From Pseudalgibacter alginicilyticus (GTDB lineage: Bacteria > Bacteroidota > Bacteroidia > Flavobacteriales > Flavobacteriaceae): a DNA stretch of 64,000 nucleotides. This document shows, in pieces, positions 54,541-63,074 of the stretch (positions are counted from its first letter, which is position 1; every line of letters begins with the position of its first letter). The notes under the pieces were generated by a model that was given only the letters and a program-made list of their open reading frames with translations, did not search any database and was not told the DNA's origin. Where the stretch lies: contig NZ_CP012898.1 of the NCBI RefSeq assembly GCF_001310225.1, positions 1,798,001-1,862,000 on the forward strand. Reading direction: 5' to 3'. The position numbers and the translations under genes are program-made.

Positions 54541-56296
54541 AACGGTCAACATAAATTTAGCAGGCATTTTTTTTCATATTGATGAAGATGCATACTTAAA
54601 ACTACAACGTTATTTGGATGCTATAAAACGTTCTTTTACTGATTCTGAGGGGCGTTCAGAAATTATAGCAGATATTGAAGCACGTATTGCCGAACTTTTC
54701 TCCCAACGGGTAAAACACGACAAGCAGGTTATTGGAAATAAAGAAGTAGATGAAGTGATAGCCATTATGGGACAACCCGAAGACTATCTTGTTGATGATG
54801 AAATTTTTGAAGATGAGCCTAAAGAAAATTACAAAGCAAAAAAAACACATTCAAAAAAACTATTCAGGGACCCTGACAACAGATACATAGGAGGTGTATC
54901 GTCTGGCTTAGGTCACTATTTAGGTATTGATGCTATTTGGATTCGATTTGCTTGGATTATACTATTTAGCGTTTTTGGCACAGGCATCCTACTTTATATT
55001 TTGTTGTGGATTCTGTTACCCGAAGCTAAAACAACAGCCGAAAAAATAATGATGACCGGAGAGCCGGTTAACATTAGCAACATTGAAAAAAAAATAAAAG
55101 ACGGATTTGACACCGTATCTAAAACCGTTTCAGATACGGTTAAAAATGTAGACCTCCCCAAACAAGGACAACGAATTAAATCAACTTCCAAATCCTTTTT
55201 TGATAATTTAGGAAGCATTATAATGTTCTTCTTAAAGGTTTTTGCAAAATTTATAGGTATAATACTTATGATTGCAGGTGCTTCTACACTTATTGGATTA
55301 ATTGTTGCGCTGTTTTCAGTTGGTATATTAAACAATATTCATATTACAGGTTGGGAATACCTAAACATTGTAAACGCAGGAGACACCCCTATATGGCTTG
55401 TATCCCTATTATTATTTTTTACTATTGGTATTCCATTTTTTTTCTTGTTTTATTTAGGTTTAAAAATTTTAATAAACAATCTAAAATCTATCGGAAATAT
55501 CGCTAAATTTACATTATTAGGATTGTGGCTTATTTCTATAATTGGCCTGATAATTATTGGCGTTAAACAAGCAAGCGAACATGCTTTTACTGAAAAAATA
55601 ATTGAAAAAACAGAACTAAAAATCACTAATACTGATACAATTTATGTGAAAATGAATGGAAGTGATTATTATGGAAAACACCACTATAATAATAGTTTTA
55701 AAATCGCAAATAATGAAAATGGTGACAAAATGATTTATCGATCCTACATAAAACTATTTGTAAAATCAACCCACGATACAATTGCAAAAATAAATATATC
55801 AAAAAGTGCTCAAGGAGGTGATTATGACAAAGCAATAGAGCGTGCTAAAAAGATAAATTATCACTACGAACTTAGAAACAAAACACTATTATTAGATTCT
55901 TATTTAACCACCAATCCTAAAAACAAATTTAGTAATCAGGGAATCACAATAACCTTATTCTTACCAGAAGGTAGTGTTGTTAATTTTGACAAAAACACAA
56001 AATCATTTTTCAATTATAGTAAATATGATAATTATTTAGTCTCTTCAAATGACGTTAACCACAATTTAAAAATTCTTGAAAATGACATTACATGCTTAGA
56101 CTGCGACAATGAAAAAGATTTAAAATTAGATATCAATATTAAAGATGAAGATAATAGCATAAAAATCAATGCCGAAGGAATTAAAATTAAAGCTGATGGC
56201 TCTACTATAGAAATTAGCAGTAAAGGTATAACAGGTAACATTGAAGATGTAAATGTTAATTCAGACAGCCTTAATATAAAATCAAAAAACAAATAA
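54533..56296 (+). CDS. PspC-domain membrane protein
   Basis: 587 residues. An N-terminal region (VNINLAGIFFHIDEDAYLKL; SEIIADIEARIAELFSQR) is followed by a PspC domain at about 115-165 (RYIGGVSSGLGHYLGIDAIW; GTGILLYILLWILLPEA). Three further membrane segments lie between residues 230 and 350, and the C-terminal 230 residues would be periplasmic and beta-rich, repeating KINAEGIKIKADGSTIEIS-like units. PspC proteins respond to envelope stress in proteobacteria; here the PadR-PspC-DUF2807 arrangement is a recurring Bacteroidota set with unknown output. Confidence 0.87.
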   Translation: MNKTVNINLAGIFFHIDEDAYLKLQRYLDAIKRSFTDSEGRSEIIADIEARIAELFSQRVKHDKQVIGNKEVDEVIAIMGQPEDYLVDDEIFEDEPKENYKAKKTHSKKLFRDPDNRYIGGVSSGLGHYLGIDAIWIRFAWIILFSVFGTGILLYILLWILLPEAKTTAEKIMMTGEPVNISNIEKKIKDGFDTVSKTVSDTVKNVDLPKQGQRIKSTSKSFFDNLGSIIMFFLKVFAKFIGIILMIAGASTLIGLIVALFSVGILNNIHITGWEYLNIVNAGDTPIWLVSLLLFFTIGIPFFFLFYLGLKILINNLKSIGNIAKFTLLGLWLISIIGLIIIGVKQASEHAFTEKIIEKTELKITNTDTIYVKMNGSDYYGKHHYNNSFKIANNENGDKMIYRSYIKLFVKSTHDTIAKINISKSAQGGDYDKAIERAKKINYHYELRNKTLLLDSYLTTNPKNKFSNQGITITLFLPEGSVVNFDKNTKSFFNYSKYDNYLVSSNDVNHNLKILENDITCLDCDNEKDLKLDINIKDEDNSIKINAEGIKIKADGSTIEISSKGITGNIEDVNVNSDSLNIKSKNK

Positions 56297-56330
56297 TTCA
56301 TTTATCATTATAATATAAAAACGAACAGTT

Positions 56331-56399
56331 ATGACAACCATTATCAAAATAATTATAGCTACTATAATAAATATTATTATTGTTTTTATGCACCTTTAA
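56331..56399 (+). pseudogene. 22-codon orphan signal-peptide-like ORF, possible remnant of a head-GIN lipoprotein
   Basis: Reads MTTIIKIIIATIINIIIVFM then HL-stop. It resembles the first 20 residues of the DUF2807 lipoproteins that often follow PspC genes (MTTLVKIIIATLLSLL then a lipobox Cys), but here the frame stops where the lipobox would be. About 35 bases after the PspC stop. It might be a decayed gene start or a real hydrophobic micropeptide. Confidence 0.3.
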
Positions 56400-56445
56400 C
56401 ATGTTATGTTTATATAACAGATTTATACATTAACTTAGTAACCTC

Positions 56446-56485
56446 AAACCATTTCCAAGTTTTAATCAAATCTTTGAAATGGTTT
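56446..56485 (+). terminator. Hairpin terminator after the PadR-PspC unit
   Basis: 10-bp inverted repeat AAACCATTTC / GAAATGGTTT (56446-56455 with 56476-56485) with a 20-base loop, ending in five T. It isolates the DUF2807 gene from the upstream unit. Confidence 0.45.
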
Positions 56486-56490
56486 TTACT

Positions 56491-56498
56491 TATATTTG
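56491..56498 (+). promoter_or_regulatory. -7 box for the DUF2807 gene
   Basis: Exact TATATTTG immediately after the hairpin, 30 bases before the start codon. Confidence 0.5.
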
Positions 56499-56520
56499 TT
56501 AAAACACAACCCTCATAAAC

Positions 56521-57357
56521 ATGGCTAAAAGCACATTTGCATTATTTTTCACACCCCTTTTGTGTATCATGTTACATGCTCAAAAACCTGAAAAAGTTAA
56601 AGGCAATAGAAATGTAATTATTCAAGAAACATTAATAAATCCCTTTCATACAGTTAGCATAGATGAAGATTTTGAAATTGAAATAATTTACAACAAAATA
56701 CCGTCTGTAGAAATTGAAGCCGATGAAAATCTTCATGAATTTATTGAATTTGAAGTAAGAAATGATATCCTTTCGTTTAATAAAACAAAAAGAATAACAT
56801 CAAAAAAAAAGTTGAATATCATTGTTAAATACAATGATATGCTTCACACTATTGAAACCAATGAGAATAGTGAAATAAAGTCATTAACGACTATGGAATT
56901 AAATAACGCCACGTTAATCACTTATGGTTCATCAAAAGCCGACTTAACTATAAATACTAACCAATTAATTTTAGAAGGTAAAGAGCGCTCCAAAGTAAAG
57001 TTAGACTTAATTAGTGAGCATACAAACATAACACTTGTTGATAACAGCAAATTGGATGGACTTATTAACTCGCCAGAATTGCATTTAAATTTAAGTCAAC
57101 GTGCCAATGCCAACTTAAATGGAAATGGTGAAAACTTAATAATAAAAGCTAATAATTATTCGCAATTTATAGGGAAAGATTTTACGGTTAAAACTTGCGA
57201 AGTTATTTGTGATATTTCTAGCGATGCAACTATTGACGTCACTGAAAGTATTATGATTGAGGCTTCTGGAACCAGTAGTATTTATTTATATAACAATCCA
57301 AAAATAACTATAAATAGATTTACAGATACCACCAAACTTCAGAAAAAAGTCAAATAA
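56521..57357 (+). CDS. Head-GIN-domain (DUF2807) exported protein
   Basis: 278 residues. Signal peptide FALFFTPLLCIMLHA, cleavage before QKPEK. The head-GIN domain opens VKGNRNVIIQETLINPFHTV and continues with SVEIEADENLHEFIEFEV; the rest is right-handed beta-helix-like repeats. It has a periplasmic or surface location and unknown function. It follows the PadR-PspC unit but appears to have its own promoter behind a hairpin terminator. Confidence 0.85.
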   Translation: MAKSTFALFFTPLLCIMLHAQKPEKVKGNRNVIIQETLINPFHTVSIDEDFEIEIIYNKIPSVEIEADENLHEFIEFEVRNDILSFNKTKRITSKKKLNIIVKYNDMLHTIETNENSEIKSLTTMELNNATLITYGSSKADLTINTNQLILEGKERSKVKLDLISEHTNITLVDNSKLDGLINSPELHLNLSQRANANLNGNGENLIIKANNYSQFIGKDFTVKTCEVICDISSDATIDVTESIMIEASGTSSIYLYNNPKITINRFTDTTKLQKKVK

Positions 57358-57376
57358 ACTGTTTTTTTTTAACTTT

Positions 57377-57967
57377 TTATGAATGATATTCTTTTACTTC
57401 CAACTGAAAATCTATTTCTATATTATCTTCAACTTCAATAAGTCCAAATAATTTTTTAGGAGCTTGCATTTCAAAATCTTTCAAACTAATATTAGCTTTA
57501 CCTGTTATAAACATATTGTTTTCTCCTGTTAGTGATACTGGAATTTCATAATTATTTACAAGACCCGCTATTTTAATATCTACATGAACAAGTGCTTTAG
57601 ATGTATGTTTGTTGTCGGTTTTCAATTCTTTTAAAAATAAATATATTTTAGGATGTTTATCCGTTTTTAAAATCTTTTGAAAATCGCTATTAATTCCTTT
57701 ACCTCCACAATCAAAATAAAAATTATCTAAAACTAAAGCCGTTTTTTTAAAAACAACTTTATCCCCTATTCTTTCAAAAATAACCGGAATTGGTTTTTTC
57801 AATTGGTTAACATTGTATTTGCATTCAAAAGTGTTGATATTAGTAACCCCTTTAACAGATAACTTACTACTTGGTGTTACTAAAACAGAAGTTTCCACAA
57901 TATTTACATCATCTTTTATAAACCCAAGCGATGCCATAACAAAAACAAAAATTATTATTTTTTTCAT
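57377..57967 (-). CDS. YceI-family exported protein (first copy)
   Basis: 196 residues from the ATG at 57967, which starts a signal peptide (IIIFVFVMASLGF); a longer frame to 58060 adds an implausible hydrophobic leader. YceI lipocalin-like features include LSVKGVTNINTFECKYNV, GKANISLKDFEMQAPKKLFG and VEDNIEIDFQL. YceI proteins bind polyisoprenoid-type lipids in the periplasm. It is convergent with the DUF2807 gene and shares the strand with the porin-like gene and a second YceI protein. Confidence 0.85.
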   Translation of the reverse strand: MKKIIIFVFVMASLGFIKDDVNIVETSVLVTPSSKLSVKGVTNINTFECKYNVNQLKKPIPVIFERIGDKVVFKKTALVLDNFYFDCGGKGINSDFQKILKTDKHPKIYLFLKELKTDNKHTSKALVHVDIKIAGLVNNYEIPVSLTGENNMFITGKANISLKDFEMQAPKKLFGLIEVEDNIEIDFQLEVKEYHS

Positions 57968-58150
57968 AAACTTGTTGTCAATTTTTATTAAATGTAATTT
58001 TCCACAATAATACATAATAACATTTTTATTTAGAATAAAAAAATAACCTGAAATAATCAATGCAAATAATTTTAATTATAGATCCATTCAGGAGTAACAA
58101 AGCTATTATGTTTTTAGATCTGTGCCTAATAAGCTAATCAATGCTATAAA

Positions 58151-58219
58151 AAACAAACCTCAAAATACATACCAATTTAATATTTTGCAAATATTTAATT
58201 AGCGTTTTGAGGCTTGTTT
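58151..58219 (-). terminator. Hairpin after the outer-membrane beta-barrel gene
   Basis: 15-bp arms (58151-58165 with 58205-58219) with one mismatch around a 39-base loop; the minus-strand 3' side is U-rich. About 25 bases past the stop. Confidence 0.5.
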
Positions 58220-58243
58220 AATTATTTTTTATTTAAAATTTGT

Positions 58244-59506
58244 TTAGAAACTTATCACAGCTTCAAGCATAAATCCATCAAACTGACCATCCTCAAATTG
58301 ATCTCCTACGGCAAAATCGTTATAATTTTGATTTACGTATTCCGCTTTCAATAAAACATTTTTAGTCATAAACCAACCAGCACCTAATTGAAATCTATTA
58401 ATGCTAATATCATCACCACTAGCTAACTCAGAACTAACTGTGTTATAACGAGCTCCAAAGAATACTTTTTCTTCAGGACCAAATCTGTAAATAGCCTCAC
58501 CTGCAAACTGCTCAGTATTTCTTCTGTCTGTTTCAACTAAACTTCTACCTGAAGTTAATTCAATAGTTCCAAATACTTCCAATCCACCATATTTCAAAAA
58601 TGGATTAATCATTACTGCAGTAATTTTATTTCCATAGCTTGGATCAAAACGACCTGATCTAAATCCTGAAGATCCTGGCACTTCCATAATACTATAATAT
58701 CTAGAACCTGCTCTATCTGCTGAATATAGATATAATCTTGATGAATATCCTGTATTATACAATGACCCTGTTAATCTAACTCTTAAATCTGTATCGATTT
58801 GTTTATCATAACCTAATTTGGCTAAAAGAGCTGCTCCACCAGTTGTACCATCAGTTTCTATAACATTTTGATTTAATTTTCCATTAGAAAATCCTACCAT
58901 TCCAAAAAATCCACTATCTGTATTATAATACACTTCAGCACCTACTTCTGTAGTAAATGAATCCATAATTAAATTTCCAACAAATGGATTGTAAAGTGCT
59001 TGTGCATTATCTGTTCTTCTAAAATGCGCATCACCATAGTTATTCTCCATGTGTCCAATTTTAATAGTCGTATTTTTCATAAGACCTCCTAAAAAGCCCT
59101 CACTAATAAAATCTAATTTATCTATTTGAAAATACCCTCCTTTTACATATGGCTCTGGGTGGTGTCTAGAAGATAAGTATGTTCTTAAATGCATATTTAC
59201 ACCATCATAAAGCGCTACATCTAAATCTAAATTAGCAGTAGCTAAGTTAAAGTTACTCCCAACATCTCCTAATACTACAGCTCCTGAATTTTCATGATCT
59301 AATGATTGAAATTGTAAGGCAAATGACCCGCCTATTCTTACTTTCACACCATCAAAAGTAGTTACCGTATCTTTAGGCGATTCAAAAACATTAACACCAT
59401 TTTTATCTGGCTGCCTGTAATTATCTAAGTTTCTGTTTTGAGCATAAAAACTAACTCCAGTTAATAATACTACTGATAGTATTGCTTTGTTTAAAATTGA
59501 TTTCAT
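58244..59506 (-). CDS. Outer-membrane beta-barrel (porin-like) protein
   Basis: 420 residues with a signal peptide (ILSVVLLTGVSFYA) and a C-terminal aromatic residue (EAVISF), as expected for an outer-membrane barrel. Repeated amphipathic strands such as VFFGARYNTVSSEL, FQLGAGWFMTKNVLLKAEYV and the opening FDGVKVRIGGSFALQFQSL fit a phosphate-selective-porin-like (OprP/OprO) family. It lies 40 bases downstream of the second YceI gene, probably in one unit with it. Substrate unknown. Confidence 0.82.
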   Translation of the reverse strand: MKSILNKAILSVVLLTGVSFYAQNRNLDNYRQPDKNGVNVFESPKDTVTTFDGVKVRIGGSFALQFQSLDHENSGAVVLGDVGSNFNLATANLDLDVALYDGVNMHLRTYLSSRHHPEPYVKGGYFQIDKLDFISEGFLGGLMKNTTIKIGHMENNYGDAHFRRTDNAQALYNPFVGNLIMDSFTTEVGAEVYYNTDSGFFGMVGFSNGKLNQNVIETDGTTGGAALLAKLGYDKQIDTDLRVRLTGSLYNTGYSSRLYLYSADRAGSRYYSIMEVPGSSGFRSGRFDPSYGNKITAVMINPFLKYGGLEVFGTIELTSGRSLVETDRRNTEQFAGEAIYRFGPEEKVFFGARYNTVSSELASGDDISINRFQLGAGWFMTKNVLLKAEYVNQNYNDFAVGDQFEDGQFDGFMLEAVISF

Positions 59507-59546
59507 AATTGTTTTATTTAAGTGTTTATTTAAGTATTTTTTTTAA

Positions 59547-60131
59547 TTATTTTAATACGATTGAAAATTTAATTGTCAATTCTTCTCCAGTAGTAATAGC
59601 TCCAAACATTGCTTTGGGAGGCTCCACTTTAAAATCAGTCATATTAATTTTCTTTTCTCCAGTCAAGATTGCTTTTCCTCCATTAGTATTAACATCAAAA
59701 TCTAAAGAAATACGCTTTTTAGTACCTGCTATTGTCAAATCACCTGAAGATTTTACAGCAAACACCCCTGCTCCTTTACTTGTTACACTTTTAGCTTCTA
59801 CCAGTTGAAATGTGATTGTTTTGTGATCATCGGTTTTTAAAGCTTTAAAAGTATTTTTATCCATTGAAGATTTTCCACTTTTTAAACTTTCTGCAGTTAC
59901 CACCACATTAATAGCCTCAATTAAGCATTCATTTAAATTCTTGAAAGAAATTTTTCCGCTTAAATTTTCGGCATCTAATTCCCAATCATGAACATTTGAT
60001 GTTCCTAAAACTTTTAATGAAGATTCTTGATTGTTTAAATTAAATTCTTGAGCTTGAGTTTTACCTGACGTAAAAATAAATAGAACTAATAAGCTCAAAA
60101 TAGTCATATTCATTTTTCTAAATTTCCACAT
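59547..60131 (-). CDS. YceI-family exported protein (second copy)
   Basis: 194 residues; signal peptide ILSLLVLFIFTSGKTQA. YceI features: LKVLGTSNVHDWELDAENL, SGDLTIAGTKKRISLDFDV, FKVEPPKAMFGAITTGEEL. It is 40 bases upstream of the porin-like gene. A -7-like ATCTTTG sequence lies at 60164-60158 on the minus strand, and a TGA-N6-TCA palindrome at 60187-60202 sits around -40, suggesting control by a Crp/Fnr-type regulator. An internal ATG at 60113 is a possible alternative start. Confidence 0.87.
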   Translation of the reverse strand: MWKFRKMNMTILSLLVLFIFTSGKTQAQEFNLNNQESSLKVLGTSNVHDWELDAENLSGKISFKNLNECLIEAINVVVTAESLKSGKSSMDKNTFKALKTDDHKTITFQLVEAKSVTSKGAGVFAVKSSGDLTIAGTKKRISLDFDVNTNGGKAILTGEKKINMTDFKVEPPKAMFGAITTGEELTIKFSIVLK

Positions 60132-60186
60132 AATTATTTGCTTTTAATATTACACTGCAAAGATTCAAGTAAACGAAAATAAAATA

Positions 60187-60202
60187 TATGATATATGTCA
60201 TA
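60187..60202 (-). promoter_or_regulatory. Candidate Crp/Fnr-type operator upstream of the YceI-porin unit
   Basis: TATGATATATGTCATA, a near-palindrome with the TGA-N6-TCA core used by Crp/Fnr proteins, about 56 bases before the YceI start. The rest of the 60132-60460 gap shows only promoter-like AT-rich sequence. Confidence 0.35.
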
Positions 60203-60434
60203 TTATGAAAAAATGTCAAATAATTCATGAAATTAATACACAAAACACTCATTATGAGCTGTTAATTTAACAATAATACTAGCCAAACATTTCAAATAAA
60301 ATATAGCACACCCGTTTACTCAGTAAAAATCCATTAAAAATAATGAAACTTAAAACTTAATGAGCATCTAAAATGGTTCGGAAAATAAAAATCAATAAAC
60401 TTATAAACGGTTAAACTAATACGCATTTAAAATG

Positions 60435-60442
60435 TAACTTTG
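60435..60442 (+). promoter_or_regulatory. -7 box for the RNA methyltransferase gene
   Basis: Exact TAACTTTG followed by CA, 19 bases before the ATG at 60461, giving a very short leader. Confidence 0.5.
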
Positions 60443-60460
60443 CATCCATATTTACACAAG

Positions 60461-61675
60461 ATGCGATTACACAGAAACTTATGCTTTGCGGTTATTGATG
60501 GATTAACCTTAATTTTTAACGAAGGAAATTATGCCGATAAGGTTATTCAGCAACTTTTAAAACGCGATAAACGTTGGGGTGCCCGCGACCGTGCTTTTGT
60601 TGCCGAAACCACTTATGACATTGTACGGTGGAAACGATTATATGCTGAAATTGCAGAAGTTAAAGAACCGTTTGATAGAGAAAACCTATGGCGCATGTTT
60701 GCCGTTTGGGCCACTTTAAAAGGTATTAAACTGCCCGATTGGTCTTATTTTGAAAAAACACCAACTCGAAAAATTAAAGGGCGATTTGACGAACTTTCAA
60801 AAATTAGAAAATTTAAAGAATCCATTCCTGATTGGATAGATGAAATAGGCGAAAAGGAATTAGGTAAAGCTACTTGGAGTTTAGAAATTAGTGCTTTAAA
60901 CGAGCAAGCTGATGTTATTTTAAGAGTCAATACTCTAAAAACAACTAAAGAAAAGCTACAAACCGAATTATTTGATTTGGATATTGAAACCGAATTTTTA
61001 GCGGAATATCCAAATGCTCTAAAACTTAAAGAGCGTGCCAATGTATTTACTACCGAAGCCTTCAAAAATGGGTATTTTGAAGTTCAAGACGCATCGTCTC
61101 AATTAGTTGCTGAGTTTTTAAATGTACAACCTGGCATGCGTGTGGTAGATACTTGCGCTGGTGCTGGTGGAAAAACTTTGCATATTGCTTCTTTAATGGA
61201 AAACAAAGGGCAAATTATTGCTATGGATATTTATGGAAATAAATTGAACGAATTAAAACGACGCGCTAAACGAAACGGCGCTCATAATATTGAAAACCGT
61301 GTTATCGAATCTACCAAAGTTATAAAAAAACTTTATAATAAAGCAGACCGTGTTTTGATTGACGCACCATGTTCAGGATTAGGTGTGTTAAGAAGAAATC
61401 CCGATGCGAAATGGAAATTACAACCCGATTTTGTTGATAAAATTAAAATCACTCAACAGAACATCTTACAACAATATTCTAAAATGCTTAAAGTTGGCGG
61501 TCAAATGGTTTATGCAACCTGTTCTGTATTACCATCAGAAAACCAAAATCAAGTATCAACTTTTTTAAAATCGGAAGCTGGGGAAAACTTTACTTTAATA
61601 AAAGACAAAAAAATATTAGCTCATAAATCTGGATTTGATGGGTTTTATATGGCATTGTTGGAACGTCAATCCTAA
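60461..61675 (+). CDS. RsmB/NOP-family RNA (cytosine-C5) methyltransferase
   Basis: 404 residues from the ATG at 60461 (MRLHRNLCFAVIDGL); a TTG at 60440 overlaps the -7 box and is rejected. An N-terminal NusB-like RNA-binding region is followed by the Rossmann methyltransferase: VVDTCAGAGGKTLHIASL (AdoMet loop), DAPCSGLGVLRRNPDAKW (release cysteine) and ATCSVLPSENQ (catalytic cysteine). It methylates rRNA, by analogy the 16S C967 site of RsmB, but the site in this family is not certain. Monocistronic. Confidence 0.9.
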   Translation: MRLHRNLCFAVIDGLTLIFNEGNYADKVIQQLLKRDKRWGARDRAFVAETTYDIVRWKRLYAEIAEVKEPFDRENLWRMFAVWATLKGIKLPDWSYFEKTPTRKIKGRFDELSKIRKFKESIPDWIDEIGEKELGKATWSLEISALNEQADVILRVNTLKTTKEKLQTELFDLDIETEFLAEYPNALKLKERANVFTTEAFKNGYFEVQDASSQLVAEFLNVQPGMRVVDTCAGAGGKTLHIASLMENKGQIIAMDIYGNKLNELKRRAKRNGAHNIENRVIESTKVIKKLYNKADRVLIDAPCSGLGVLRRNPDAKWKLQPDFVDKIKITQQNILQQYSKMLKVGGQMVYATCSVLPSENQNQVSTFLKSEAGENFTLIKDKKILAHKSGFDGFYMALLERQS

Positions 61676-61753
61676 ATATATTATAAAGAATTTTTTATTT
61701 AACCATCTGCACATACACAAAAAATTAAATTCGTGTTAAAATATTCTCTGTTA

Positions 61754-61769
61754 CTAACCGATTGTTTAG
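61754..61769. promoter_or_regulatory. TetR-type operator 1, overlapping the tetR promoter
   Basis: CTAACCGATTGTTTAG, 13 of 16 bases identical to operator 2 at 62374. It overlaps the -7 box TAGTTTTG at 61767-61774, so binding would block transcription of the regulator gene starting at 61790. Confidence 0.6.
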
Positions 61770-61774
61770 TTTTG
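61767..61774 (+). promoter_or_regulatory. -7 box for the TetR-family gene
   Basis: Exact TAGTTTTG; start codon 16 bases downstream. Overlaps operator 1. Confidence 0.5.
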
Positions 61775-61789
61775 ATTTATAATTAGAAA

Positions 61790-62353
61790 ATGGCAAGAAA
61801 AAAAAAATATAACGAAACTGAAGTTGTTGAAAAAGCAATGACCCTTTTTTGGAAAAATGGTTATGAAGCAACATCCATGCAAATGCTTGAAAAGGAGATG
61901 GGCATTAATAAATTTTCAATATATGCAAGTTTCGGAAACAAACACGGCCTGTTCATTGAAAGTTTAAAACAATACAAAACTAAAGTACATGCCATTTTAG
62001 ATAAATTTAAAAAAGGAACAAAAGGCGTAGAAGATATTAAACAATTTTTTTATGATTCTGTAAGTTCTGAATATAAAAACGACAATATAAAAGGATGCTT
62101 TATAACAAACACCTATAATGAGTTCTCTGAAAACGAAGATCAATTAGTTCAGGAACAGATGAGTACTTTTATGAATAACTTAAAATCCATTATTATTGAA
62201 AAATTACAAATGGATCTTTCAAAAGACAAAGAAACTATTATAAAACAAGCTAATTATTTATTATTAGCAAAACATGGTTTAGCCGCCGCAGCAAGAGTTA
62301 ACACAAAACAAGAAATAGAAGATTATATTGAAATGACATTTAAAAACATATAA
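61790..62353 (+). CDS. TetR-family repressor
   Basis: 187 residues. N-terminal helix-turn-helix (VVEKAMTLFWKNGYEATSMQ; MGINKFSIYASFGNKHGLF) and an all-helical ligand domain with a CFITNTYNEFSE segment resembling the YcdC/AcrR-type C-terminal family. It probably represses itself and the downstream AhpD-like gene, since both are preceded by copies of the same 16-bp palindrome. Ligand unknown. Confidence 0.9.
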   Translation: MARKKKYNETEVVEKAMTLFWKNGYEATSMQMLEKEMGINKFSIYASFGNKHGLFIESLKQYKTKVHAILDKFKKGTKGVEDIKQFFYDSVSSEYKNDNIKGCFITNTYNEFSENEDQLVQEQMSTFMNNLKSIIIEKLQMDLSKDKETIIKQANYLLLAKHGLAAAARVNTKQEIEDYIEMTFKNI

Positions 62354-62373
62354 CCCTTTTTTTTACAAAATAA

Positions 62374-62389
62374 CTAAACGAACGTTTAG
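62374..62389. promoter_or_regulatory. TetR-type operator 2, before the AhpD-like gene
   Basis: CTAAACGAACGTTTAG: a perfect 7-bp inverted repeat with a 2-base centre, 27 bases before the next start codon. Confidence 0.65.
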
Positions 62390-62416
62390 AAAAATTAACA
62401 TTAATAACAAAAAATT

Positions 62417-62980
62417 ATGACTACATTAAAAGTTCACAACATTGAAACAGCACCAGAAGGCAGTAAACCATTATTAGAAAACTCTGAAAAAGCCTTTGGA
62501 AGAATTCCAGGTTTACATGGTGTTTTAGCTGGTGCTCCTAAAATATTAGAGGCTTATCAAACTTTACACAGTTTATTTGTTGAATCATCTTTTAACGAAG
62601 AAGAATTAACAGTCGTTTGGCAAACTATCAATGTAGAGCACGCTTGTCATTATTGTGTTCCTGCACACACTGGAATTGCAAAAATGATGAAAGTTGATGA
62701 TAAAATTACAGAGGCATTACGTAACGAAACACCTTTAGAAGATTCTAAGTTAGAAGCCTTACGCACCATGACTTTATCCATTGTTAGAAATCGTGGAAAT
62801 GTTTCTGAGGCAGATTTAAACGCTTTTTATACTGCAGGTTATGCTGAAGCTCAAGTATTGGAAATTATTTTAGGCTTATCACAAAAAACAATAAGTAACT
62901 ACGTAAACCATATAGCAAATACACCTGTTGATTCGGAATTTAAAAAATTTGAATGGACCAAAGAAAATGTGGTAGCTTAA
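62417..62980 (+). CDS. AhpD-like carboxymuconolactone-decarboxylase-family protein
   Basis: 187 residues. The AhpD active-site pattern is complete: VEHACHYCVPAH with Glu74, Cys77, Cys80 and His84. Such proteins are thiol-based peroxidases/disulfide reductases rather than decarboxylases. The helical repeat with LGLSQKTISNYVNHI matches the family. It is preceded by the TetR operator and followed by an intrinsic terminator, so it may be the main target of the regulator. An electrophile or peroxide response is a reasonable guess. Confidence 0.87.
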   Translation: MTTLKVHNIETAPEGSKPLLENSEKAFGRIPGLHGVLAGAPKILEAYQTLHSLFVESSFNEEELTVVWQTINVEHACHYCVPAHTGIAKMMKVDDKITEALRNETPLEDSKLEALRTMTLSIVRNRGNVSEADLNAFYTAGYAEAQVLEIILGLSQKTISNYVNHIANTPVDSEFKKFEWTKENVVA

Positions 62981-63012
62981 CTCTTTAAAAACCACCTATT
63001 AATAGCAGTAAG

Positions 63013-63042
63013 CCTTTCGTTTTAAGCGCGAAAGGTTTTTTT
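63013..63042 (+). terminator. Intrinsic terminator after the AhpD-like gene
   Basis: CCTTTCG / CGAAAGG stem (63013-63019 with 63029-63035), 9-base loop, then seven T. Confidence 0.8.
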
Positions 63043-63074
63043 AATAACAGCTTATAAAAAAACAACTATATAAT

